In this document: positions 7,348 to 13,152 of the stretch, in pieces
Numbering within the stretch: the stretch's first letter is position 1
How the letters are laid out: each line of letters starts with the position of its first letter
Origin: JAJDGF01 sp031549325
Lineage (GTDB): Bacteria > Bacillota > Clostridia > Christensenellales > Aristaeellaceae
Length of the DNA: 20,602 nt
Assembly (NCBI GenBank): GCA_031549325.1
Contig: JAVBQA010000086.1
Coordinates: 1-20,602, forward strand
Direction: 5' to 3'
Made by a program: the position numbers and the translations under genes
The notes under the pieces: generated by a model
Databases searched by the model: none
The model's input: the letters and a program-made list of their open reading frames with translations, nothing else
What the model was told of the DNA's origin: nothing

Positions 7348-8367
7348 CTATCTCAAACGCACACCCACGGCAGCATCCCGCGTGACGGCTTGCTCCACCC
7401 AGTGCCCGAGGTGATCGTACGCATCGCCCGTCATCACCTCAAACCGCGCTTGGCGGAGCAAATCGCGCGCCTTTTCCAGCGGCAGGTTGTTCACGTTGAA
7501 CGACAGCGCCACCGCGCCGCCGGGCAGCAGCCGCTCGCGCAGCAGGGGCAGCGTGCGCCGAAGCAGCGCCTCGACGGGCTCGATTTTCCCCCGCGCGCCG
7601 GGCGCGTGCTGCACGCCGTACGGCAGGTCGATGGCCGCCACGTGGAAGTGCTTCTGCGGCAGCGCCGAGATCGCATCCTGCGCGTCGGCGTTGATCAGCG
7701 ACAACTCGGAGACCTCGTTTGCCTTGAACGCCTCGGGCGTGCTGGCGAACCGGTACAGCTTGCGCGGGATGGCCCGCCTGCCCGGCAGCGTCAGGCTGAG
7801 CTCCTTCGCCTGGTGCTTGAACTTGTGGTACTCGAGATAGCGTTTGAAGAACGCGTCGGCCTCGTGGATGTCGGCGCGGTCGATGTCGGCGCCCACGGCG
7901 TCCCAGCCCCGGTTGATCGCGTCGAACAGCGCCGTGCCCCGCCCACACATGGGATCCAGCAGCCGCAGGCGCGTTTGCGCTTTGCCCGCGAACGCGCTGG
8001 AATGCGCGGCCATGTTGATCAGAAAGTGGGTAAACACCTCGTTGGTCTTGCCCTTGTACTTCAGGATGCTGGGCAGGTCCTGCCCCAGGTACGCCGGGCG
8101 CTGGCCGCCGATGGGGATCAGGCAGCCGTGCTGCTGAACCTCGGTCAGCAGGTACAGGTGCGCGTGGTCGGACAGCGCCGCGTGCAGCTCGGGCGCGGCC
8201 AGAGGCGAGTCAAAGCGCAGAAACGGCACGCCGCCAATCTGCTCAAAGCGCGGATCGGACAGGCTTTTCTCACCCAAAAGCAGCAACAATTCGGCTGTAC
8301 TCAGCGGCCGGGCGGCCTCCTGGTAGCGGCTGTTGGCGTGCGGCCACAACAACATGGCGTATTGCAT
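7348..8367 (-). CDS. Trm11-like SAM-dependent methyltransferase, probably RNA-directed
   Basis: 339 residues. The C-terminal half is a Rossmann methyltransferase with motif I DPMCGRGT (138-145), an acidic end to the next strand in GADID (159-163), and catalytic motif DLPYG (247-251). D/N-L/P-P-Y marks enzymes that methylate exocyclic or guanosine N2 nitrogens. The GRGT and DLPYG combination resembles the Trm11/UPF0020 guanosine-N2 methyltransferases of archaea and eukaryotes, and bacterial proteins of this kind are usually named 'TRM11 family'. The N-terminal 120 residues show no THUMP domain that I can recognise, so the tRNA target is uncertain. ATG 8367 has GGAG 9 bases upstream. It lies alone between rpsU and rho, in a translation-rich region, which fits an RNA substrate but does not prove it. 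Confidence 0.75.
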   Translation of the reverse strand: MQYAMLLWPHANSRYQEAARPLSTAELLLLLGEKSLSDPRFEQIGGVPFLRFDSPLAAPELHAALSDHAHLYLLTEVQQHGCLIPIGGQRPAYLGQDLPSILKYKGKTNEVFTHFLINMAAHSSAFAGKAQTRLRLLDPMCGRGTALFDAINRGWDAVGADIDRADIHEADAFFKRYLEYHKFKHQAKELSLTLPGRRAIPRKLYRFASTPEAFKANEVSELSLINADAQDAISALPQKHFHVAAIDLPYGVQHAPGARGKIEPVEALLRRTLPLLRERLLPGGAVALSFNVNNLPLEKARDLLRQARFEVMTGDAYDHLGHWVEQAVTRDAAVGVRLR

Positions 8368-8522
8368 CTAGATTGCTCCAAACATCGTAAATTGAAACCA
8401 AGTCTGCGCAACAGCAAAGCCATTGCACAAGCATCTGGCGTATTATGGTATGAATGGTCTTGAAAAAGGGGCTTGTCCTTGGCTGTAGGCTGTAAGATGT
8501 GTGTAAGCTCTTTGGAATCAAA
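8368..8522 (-). other. Leader of the Trm11-like gene, no clear promoter
   Basis: About 155 bases after the rpsU hairpin. It is less GC-rich than the coding regions and contains CATAAT and TAATAC-like elements near 8440-8447 on the minus strand, but no good -35 at the right distance. Open frames that cross it start inside the rpsU terminator and do not look like proteins. Confidence 0.4.
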
Positions 8523-8558
8523 CAGGCTCCCGTCGGTGTGTTGCACGAGGGGAGCCTG
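8523..8558 (-). terminator. rpsU terminator hairpin
   Basis: CAGGCTCCC/GGGAGCCTG forms a perfect 9-bp stem (8523-8531 with 8550-8558) around an 18-base loop, 11 bases after the rpsU stop. Only TTTGATT follows on the minus strand, so the U-tract is short. The stem is flanked by the 9-base direct repeat TGGAATCAA (8513-8521 and 8561-8569). Confidence 0.6.
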
Positions 8559-8569
8559 CATGGAATCAA

Positions 8570-8743
8570 TCAGTACTTGCGCTTGCGGGCGGCCTCCGCC
8601 TTCTTCTTGCGCTTCACGCTGGGTTTCTCATAATGCTCACGTTTCCTGGCCTCCGCCAGAATGCCCGAGCGGGCAGTCATGCGCTTAAACCTTCTCAGTG
8701 CGCTCTCCAAGGATTCATTATCCTTAATGTGTACTTCAGACAT
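8570..8743 (-). CDS. rpsU: 30S ribosomal protein S21
   Basis: 57 residues beginning MSEVHIKDNESLESALRRFKR and ending in the basic run RKRKY. This is the full S21 family pattern: an acidic start, two helices and a Lys/Arg-rich tail with HYEKPS before it. S21 is a small-subunit protein near the anti-Shine-Dalgarno end of 16S rRNA and helps initiation on natural mRNAs. GGGAGGG lies 7 bases before ATG 8743. It is encoded downstream of the prmA-rsmE-mtaB-HIT group, a common Clostridia order, but here it has a strong promoter and its own hairpin, so it can be expressed independently. Confidence 0.97.
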   Translation of the reverse strand: MSEVHIKDNESLESALRRFKRMTARSGILAEARKREHYEKPSVKRKKKAEAARKRKY

Positions 8744-8809
8744 CTAGTTTCCCTCCCCTCGCGATTGCTGGCTTTCAGCCAATGTAGCATGGGGTTCGCC
8801 ACACGGAAT

Positions 8810-8839
8810 ATTATAACCCACCGTATATGTATTCGTCAA
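8810..8839 (-). promoter_or_regulatory. rpsU sigma-A promoter
   Basis: On the minus strand TTGACG (8834-8839) and TATAAT (8810-8815) are 18 bases apart, near consensus. Transcription would begin near 8803, giving a 60-base leader that holds a small TGGCT/AGCCA hairpin (8769-8781) before the ribosome site. Confidence 0.88.
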
Positions 8840-8883
8840 GGCGAAAACCCAAATCTTCACCGAAGAGAATGTGACATTTCAGG

Positions 8884-8913
8884 AAAAAATGGGGGCATTC
8901 TTCAACCCATTTT
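8884..8913 (-). terminator. Terminator overlapping the HIT gene stop
   Basis: AAAATGGG/CCCATTTT gives an 8-bp perfect stem (8886-8893 with 8906-8913) with a 12-base loop, running into TTTTTT on the minus strand. The stop codon of the HIT gene (8902-8904) lies in the loop and the last codons form the first arm. Confidence 0.72.
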
Positions 8914-9246
8914 GCCGGACAACTGCGCCCCGCCGATCACGTGGATGTGGAAGTGGGCGACGCTCTGCGCGCCGTGCTCGCCGCAGTTGGTGACCACCCG
9001 GAACCCCTTCTCCTGCAGGCCTTCGGCGCGGGCGATCCTGGCCGCGACGCCCATCAGATGCCCCATCAGGTCGCCGCTTCTGTCCGCGCATGCAAGGAAA
9101 TCGGCCATGTGGTCTTTGGGGATGACCAAAATGTGCTTGGGCGCCTGGGGGTTGATGTCGCGAAACGCCAGCGCGCGGTCGTCCTCGTAGACTTTATCGG
9201 ATGGGATCTCGCCCCGGATGATCTTGCAGAAGATGCAGTCGTTCAA
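8902..9246 (-). CDS. HIT-family (HINT-type) nucleotide hydrolase
   Basis: 114 residues, typical of the HINT branch of the histidine-triad superfamily. The triad H-F-H-I-H-V-I occupies 98-104, with nucleophile His100, and the N-terminus has CIFC (4-7), often part of a zinc site, followed by KII.GEIPS. These cytoplasmic homodimers hydrolyse nucleoside phosphoramidates and adenylated intermediates such as aminoacyl-AMP; the natural substrate in bacteria is unsettled. The start is TTG 9246 with GGGGAG upstream; the family N-terminus aligns there and no nearby ATG fits. It follows the mtaB stop by three bases and so is the last gene of the prmA operon. Confidence 0.93.
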   Translation of the reverse strand: MNDCIFCKIIRGEIPSDKVYEDDRALAFRDINPQAPKHILVIPKDHMADFLACADRSGDLMGHLMGVAARIARAEGLQEKGFRVVTNCGEHGAQSVAHFHIHVIGGAQLSGKMG

Positions 9247-9249
9247 TGG

Positions 9250-10536
9250 TTACACTCCCCTCACTGGTGTGCCGTAAGCGGTGTCCCCTTCGGCGCGCTC
9301 AATCCGGATGGATGCAAGCTCACCCGGCGCCGCCTCGGCCAGCACGCGCACATACTGCGCGCTGTACCCAAGCGCCCGCCCACCGCCGACAGGCGTTTCA
9401 AACAGCACCTGCTCTATGCTGCCCGTCAGTTTTTCGACGAATTCGGTTTCCAATTGGTTCCCAAGCTGTATCAACTCGGCGGCGCGAATCTGTTTCACGT
9501 GCTCCGGCACCTGTCCGGGCAGGGTGTCCGCCACGGTGCCCTTGCGCCGGGAATAGGGGAACACGTGGATCCTGGCAAAAGCGACCTCGCGCACGAAGTC
9601 CAGTGTCTCCCGGGCCTCCTGGTCCGTCTCGCCCGGGAAGCCGGTCAGCACATCGGTGGTGATGGCGCAATGCGCATAGGCTGCCTGCAGCCTGCGCGCC
9701 GCCCGCAGGTATTCCTCCGGCGTGTAGCGCCGCCGCATCCTCGAGAGCACCCCGGCGCTGCCGCTCTGCATCGACAGATGAAACTGCGGACACACCTTCG
9801 GAAGTTCCCGGATGGCGGCGGCAAACTCGTCCGTGATCAGCGGCGGCTCCAGCGACCCCAGCCGGATGCGCAGCACCGACGGAATCTCGTGCACGGCCCT
9901 GATCGCGTCGAGCAGCGTATGCCCCGCCCCCCGGCCGTAACTGGCCAGGTGGATGCCGGTCAGCACCAGCTCCTTATAGCCCTCGCCCGCCAGCCGCGCG
10001 GCCTCGGCGGCCACATCCCCGATCGGCATCGAGCGCACCGGCCCGCGTACATAGGGGATGATGCAGTAGGCGCAGTAGCGGTCGCAGCCCTCCTGTATCT
10101 TCATGACGGCGCGGGTTCTGCCCTCATGGCGGGTGACGGACAGCTGCTCAAAGCCCCAATCGGCGTCCGCGTCGATGGCGTTGATGGCGTGTCCCTCCCC
10201 AAGCGCGCGCTCCAGCAGCCGCACCGCCTGGGCGCGTTGCTTGGTTCCGATGGCCAGGGCCACGCCGGGCAGCAGCACCGCCTCGGCGTCGCGCTGAGCC
10301 AGGCAGCCCGCCACAATGATGGCGGCGTCCGGATGCTCCCGGTGTATGCGCCGGATCAGCTTTAGCGATTTCGCGTCGCCCGTGCCCGTCACGGTGCAGG
10401 TGTTGATGAGGTATACGTCGGCGGGCTGCGAAAAATCAACCGATTGATACCCGGCGTGCTCAAAAAGCTCGCGCATGGCCTGGGTGTCGTACTGGTTGAC
10501 CTTGCAGCCGAGCGTGTGACATGCGATGGTTTTCAT
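9250..10536 (-). CDS. mtaB: tRNA t6A37 methylthiotransferase MtaB
   Basis: 428 residues in the methylthiotransferase (MiaB/RimO/MtaB) order. The N-terminal UPF0004 domain holds cysteines 11, 47 and 78, which bind the auxiliary iron-sulphur cluster. The radical-SAM domain has CDRYCAYC with cysteines 151, 155 and 158. A TRAM-like tail runs from about 365. The start MKTIACHTLGCKVNQYDT is characteristic of MtaB (B. subtilis YqeV) rather than MiaB. The enzyme adds a methylthio group to t6A37 in tRNA, giving ms2t6A and improving decoding of AAR lysine codons. ATG 10536 overlaps the rsmE stop as ATGA, with GGGGAG 4 bases upstream. The prmA-rsmE-mtaB order is the same as in Bacillus. Confidence 0.94.
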   Translation of the reverse strand: MKTIACHTLGCKVNQYDTQAMRELFEHAGYQSVDFSQPADVYLINTCTVTGTGDAKSLKLIRRIHREHPDAAIIVAGCLAQRDAEAVLLPGVALAIGTKQRAQAVRLLERALGEGHAINAIDADADWGFEQLSVTRHEGRTRAVMKIQEGCDRYCAYCIIPYVRGPVRSMPIGDVAAEAARLAGEGYKELVLTGIHLASYGRGAGHTLLDAIRAVHEIPSVLRIRLGSLEPPLITDEFAAAIRELPKVCPQFHLSMQSGSAGVLSRMRRRYTPEEYLRAARRLQAAYAHCAITTDVLTGFPGETDQEARETLDFVREVAFARIHVFPYSRRKGTVADTLPGQVPEHVKQIRAAELIQLGNQLETEFVEKLTGSIEQVLFETPVGGGRALGYSAQYVRVLAEAAPGELASIRIERAEGDTAYGTPVRGV

Positions 10537-11255
10537 AGGTCTCCCCATAGATTCATGATGACCGCGCCCGCGGCGATGGCGGCTGTTTCGGTGCGCAGGA
10601 TGCGCGGGCCGAGGGTGATGGAGAGCGCGCCCTCCCGGGTGATGGCCTCGGCCTCCGCGGCCGAGACGCCGCCCTCCGGGCCGATGATCAGACCGATGCG
10701 CCCGGCGTCGGGCTGGCGCTCATGCGCGCCCCCCAGCGAGAGCCCGCGCGCTTCCTCCCAGGCCAGCAGCGCCAGCTGCTCCTGCCGGATCAGCGCCAGC
10801 GCCTGCCGGAAACCGACGGGCGCCAGCACCTCGGGCACCTTCGCGCGCCCGCACTGCTTGCTGGCCTCCTGACAAATCTTGTGCAGCCGCTCGCGCCGCT
10901 TCTCTCCATCGGGGCCGGAAAGCTTCACCACGCAGCGTTCCATCTTCACCGGCACGATGCGCGAAACCCCCAGCTCCGTGGCTTTCTGGCACACCAGCTC
11001 CAGCTTCTCGAACTTGGGCAGCCCCTGGTAGAGCGTGAGCTGCACGGGCGGCTCCGTGCCGACAATCGGCTCCATCAGCCGCACCTGCCCGTTTTCGAGC
11101 AGCTCGCCGGAAAACAGCGCCCCCGCGCCGTCGGACAGCTGCACCGCATCGCCCGGGCTCAGCCTGAGCACGCGCAGCGCGTGCCTGGCCTCCTCGGCGC
11201 TCAGCAAAACGACGTCGCCCAAAACGCGCCCCGGCTCGATGATAAAGCGGTGCAT
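10533..11255 (-). CDS. rsmE: 16S rRNA m3U1498 methyltransferase RsmE
   Basis: 240 residues. A PUA-like N-terminal domain (about 1-68) is followed by a SPOUT (trefoil-knot) methyltransferase domain. Knot motifs are IGPEGG (191-196) and LGPRILRTETA (215-225), which bind SAM. RsmE methylates N3 of U1498 in helix 44 of 16S rRNA, near the decoding site, and acts on assembled 30S subunits. It acts as a cytoplasmic homodimer. It begins 3 bases after the prmA stop; GAGG lies 9 bases before ATG 11255. Confidence 0.95.
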   Translation of the reverse strand: MHRFIIEPGRVLGDVVLLSAEEARHALRVLRLSPGDAVQLSDGAGALFSGELLENGQVRLMEPIVGTEPPVQLTLYQGLPKFEKLELVCQKATELGVSRIVPVKMERCVVKLSGPDGEKRRERLHKICQEASKQCGRAKVPEVLAPVGFRQALALIRQEQLALLAWEEARGLSLGGAHERQPDAGRIGLIIGPEGGVSAAEAEAITREGALSITLGPRILRTETAAIAAGAVIMNLWGDL

Positions 11256-11258
11256 TCC

Positions 11259-12200
11259 TTATTTCCTCGCGGCGATGGCCGCCCACTCGCCCTGGTTGCG
11301 AATGTCCAACTCCCGATATCCCGCCTGATTCAGCGCGGCGATCACTTCGTCTTGGCGCTCGCGGGCGATGCCCGAGCAGATGAAAAGCCCACCCTCCACG
11401 ATATGCGCGCGCACCGGCGCGGCGATCATGAGGATCACATCCGCGATGATGTTGGCGATGACCACGTCGGCCACCTCGTCCACGGCCTCCAGCAGGTCGC
11501 CGTGGCGGGCGCGGATCCTGTCTTCCATATGATTGATCCGGGTGTTCTCGGCGGCCACGCGCACCGCCACCGGATCGATGTCGATGGCCAGCACATCGCG
11601 GGCGCCCATGTGGCAGGCGGCGATGGCCAGGATGCCGGTGCCGGTGCCCACGTCGATCACGCGGTCGCCGGGATTGACGCATTGCTCCACGAGCGCCACG
11701 CACATCGACGTGGTCTCGTGGGTGCCGGTGCCAAAGGCCATGCCCGGATCGATGGAGATGACCTTGTCCTCCGGGCCGATGTCGGCCTTGGTCCAGCTGG
11801 GGATCACCAGCATGTGCCGCCCCAGGCGAAAGGGCTGATACTCCTTTTTCCAGAACTCGGCCCAGTCCTCCTCGTTCACGCGCACCGACTCGATTTCGAG
11901 CTTGCCCATGTCCAGCCCCAGGTCCATGGCCCCGAGCGCCCCGATCCTGCCGCGCACCTCGCTGAGCGCGTCCTGCGCACCCGGCTCGAGCGGGTAGTAT
12001 CCGGTGACGCGCACATCTTCCCCCATGCGCTCGGCGATGGCGTCGTCGATGATGTCCCATTGGCCTTCGGGGCGCTGGTGCAGCGCGATGTCCGCCCGGT
12101 CGGCGATGGCGGTGCCCTTGCTGCCCGCCTGAATCAGCTGCTCGGACACGATGTCCGCGCCTTCGGTGGTGGTGAGCACAGTGATTTCCATCCAATCCAT
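11259..12200 (-). CDS. prmA: Ribosomal protein L11 methyltransferase
   Basis: 313 residues, the family norm. An N-terminal L11-recognition domain (1-95) precedes the Rossmann methyltransferase. Diagnostic motifs are DPGMAFGTGTHETT (151-164), the PrmA signature, VIDVGTGTGIL (181-191) for SAM, and VVIANI (246-251). It trimethylates lysine and N-terminal amines of L11; loss is usually tolerated. I start at ATG 12200, with AAAGGAG 11 bases upstream; a second ATG at 12191 would be farther from the site. The frame runs open to 12254, but that covers the promoter region. It is the first gene of the prmA-rsmE-mtaB-HIT operon. In Bacillus the gene follows dnaJ, but here the upstream neighbour is a divergent gene. 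Confidence 0.95.
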   Translation of the reverse strand: MDWMEITVLTTTEGADIVSEQLIQAGSKGTAIADRADIALHQRPEGQWDIIDDAIAERMGEDVRVTGYYPLEPGAQDALSEVRGRIGALGAMDLGLDMGKLEIESVRVNEEDWAEFWKKEYQPFRLGRHMLVIPSWTKADIGPEDKVISIDPGMAFGTGTHETTSMCVALVEQCVNPGDRVIDVGTGTGILAIAACHMGARDVLAIDIDPVAVRVAAENTRINHMEDRIRARHGDLLEAVDEVADVVIANIIADVILMIAAPVRAHIVEGGLFICSGIARERQDEVIAALNQAGYRELDIRNQGEWAAIAARK

Positions 12201-12242
12201 GATGCCGGAAGCTCCTTTGTCAGACTCAAACCTCAGGTATGA

Positions 12243-12271
12243 ATTATATATCACAAATACTTCGATGTCTA
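12243..12271 (-). promoter_or_regulatory. prmA operon sigma-A promoter
   Basis: On the minus strand TAGACA (12266-12271) and TATAAT (12243-12248) are 17 bases apart, eleven of twelve positions matching consensus. Transcription would begin near 12236, leaving a leader of about 36 bases. Confidence 0.85.
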
Positions 12272-12289
12272 TGACATAATTTCGTCATA
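12270..12289. promoter_or_regulatory. Inverted repeat touching the prmA -35 box
   Basis: TATGAC (12270-12275) and GTCATA (12284-12289) form a perfect 6-8-6 inverted repeat in the divergent gap, and its left end overlaps the prmA -35 box. It is about 45 bases upstream of the plus-strand -10, so one regulator could touch both promoters. No regulator gene is adjacent; operator function is inference. Confidence 0.35.
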
Positions 12290-12311
12290 CTTTCTTAATA
12301 TATAAAGACCA

Positions 12312-12340
12312 TTGCATTGACGAGAGATATGGTTTATAAT
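12312..12340 (+). promoter_or_regulatory. Promoter of the plus-strand unknown gene
   Basis: TATAAT (12335-12340) is perfect. At 17 bases upstream the -35 is TTGCAT (12312-12317), a partial match. A better-looking TTGACG at 12317-12322 is only 12 bases away and too close. The leader of about 58 bases holds a weak TTGTT/AACAA hairpin before the ribosome site GGGAGG (12391-12396). Confidence 0.65.
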
Positions 12341-12404
12341 AACAATTACCCCCTTGGCAAACAATAAAAAACGCTTGTTCTTAAACAACAGGGAGGCAAA
12401 AACG

Positions 12405-13094
12405 ATGGACTATGACAAAAACATACCCGCGGGCAAGCCGCTGGAGGAGCAGTACAGATCACTGCTCACCAATCTTGCGGGCGTGCTGTCTGCCAAAGTG
12501 TCGCTGGACGCGCAGGACAACATCCGTGAAATCCACATCCTATCCAGCGCCAATAGAAATGTGAAACAGGTCGTGCGCGATGTGCGCTCGGCCATTAGCT
12601 CTTTCTTTGACATCGACGTCGACCACCGCTTGATCAGCGTGGCCCAAATGAAAGACGATCCCTCCGCCGGCGAGGACGTCCACAGCGGGCGGGACTCCAC
12701 CCGTTTGCGCTGCGGACGCATCATGCAGAGCGTCGAAGACGGCAACTACACCGTCACCGTCACGCTCAAGCACGAAGGCCAGTCTTTCGACGGCAGCGCC
12801 TCCGGGCGCAACACCGAGCTGCAGCGCATGGACTGCATCGTAAACGCGGTGCTGAACTCGGTGCACAACTTCCTGGGCAAGGATGGGCTGTTCCGCCTGC
12901 TTGCCGTGAAGCGCGTCGACAACATGCCCCTCCCGGCGTATCTGGTGCAGATCGAGTTCTCCGAGGGCTACAAGACGATGGTTCTGGTCGGCGCGGCCGA
13001 GGTGGGCCAGGACGAGGCGCTCAGCATCGAGCACGCCGCGCTGGACGCACTCAACCGCCGCATGAGCATCTTCCTGGCCGAAGCGCTGAACTAA
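12405..13094 (+). CDS. Conserved-looking protein of unknown function, two alpha/beta domains
   Basis: 229 residues; I do not recognise a named family. The ATG at 12405 has GGGAGG 8 bases upstream, which decides it over the earlier in-frame start at 12354. There is no signal peptide and no membrane segment, so it is probably cytoplasmic. Two parts are visible. Residues 39-81 hold a strand-helix-strand unit containing REIHILSS, NRNVKQVVRDVRSAI and HRLISVAQM. A linker follows (about 83-103, polar, probably flexible). Residues 104-221 hold long strands (TVTVTLKHEG, YLVQIEFSEG, TMVLVGAAEV) and two helices, with SASGRNTELQRMD and EHAALDALNRRM. It is the only plus-strand gene, with its own promoter and terminator. 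Base composition and codon use look like its neighbours. I infer a ligand-binding or dimerisation fold, not a catalytic one. Confidence 0.85.
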   Translation: MDYDKNIPAGKPLEEQYRSLLTNLAGVLSAKVSLDAQDNIREIHILSSANRNVKQVVRDVRSAISSFFDIDVDHRLISVAQMKDDPSAGEDVHSGRDSTRLRCGRIMQSVEDGNYTVTVTLKHEGQSFDGSASGRNTELQRMDCIVNAVLNSVHNFLGKDGLFRLLAVKRVDNMPLPAYLVQIEFSEGYKTMVLVGAAEVGQDEALSIEHAALDALNRRMSIFLAEALN

Positions 13095-13113
13095 CCTGCC
13101 GGCAAAAGCATTT

Positions 13114-13134
13114 GCGCCTTCGGGCGCTTTTTTT
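13114..13134 (+). terminator. UUCG-loop terminator between convergent genes
   Basis: GCGCC-TTCG-GGCGC (13114-13127) is a 5-bp stem closed by the very stable UUCG tetraloop, followed by seven T. It begins 19 bases after the plus-strand stop. On the minus strand the same stem, with an outer GCAT/ATGC pairing and then TTTT, could also end the amylase transcript. Confidence 0.9.
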
Positions 13135-13152
13135 ATGCACAGCGGCTCTTTT

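Noticed and set aside
8301..8561. Small minus-strand open frames between rpsU and the Trm11-like gene
   Set aside because: They start within the rpsU terminator, run into the next gene's start in another frame and show no recognisable features.
12317..12340. TTGACG as -35 for the plus-strand gene
   Set aside because: It is only 12 bases from TATAAT, too short for sigma-A; the weaker TTGCAT has the correct 17-base spacing.
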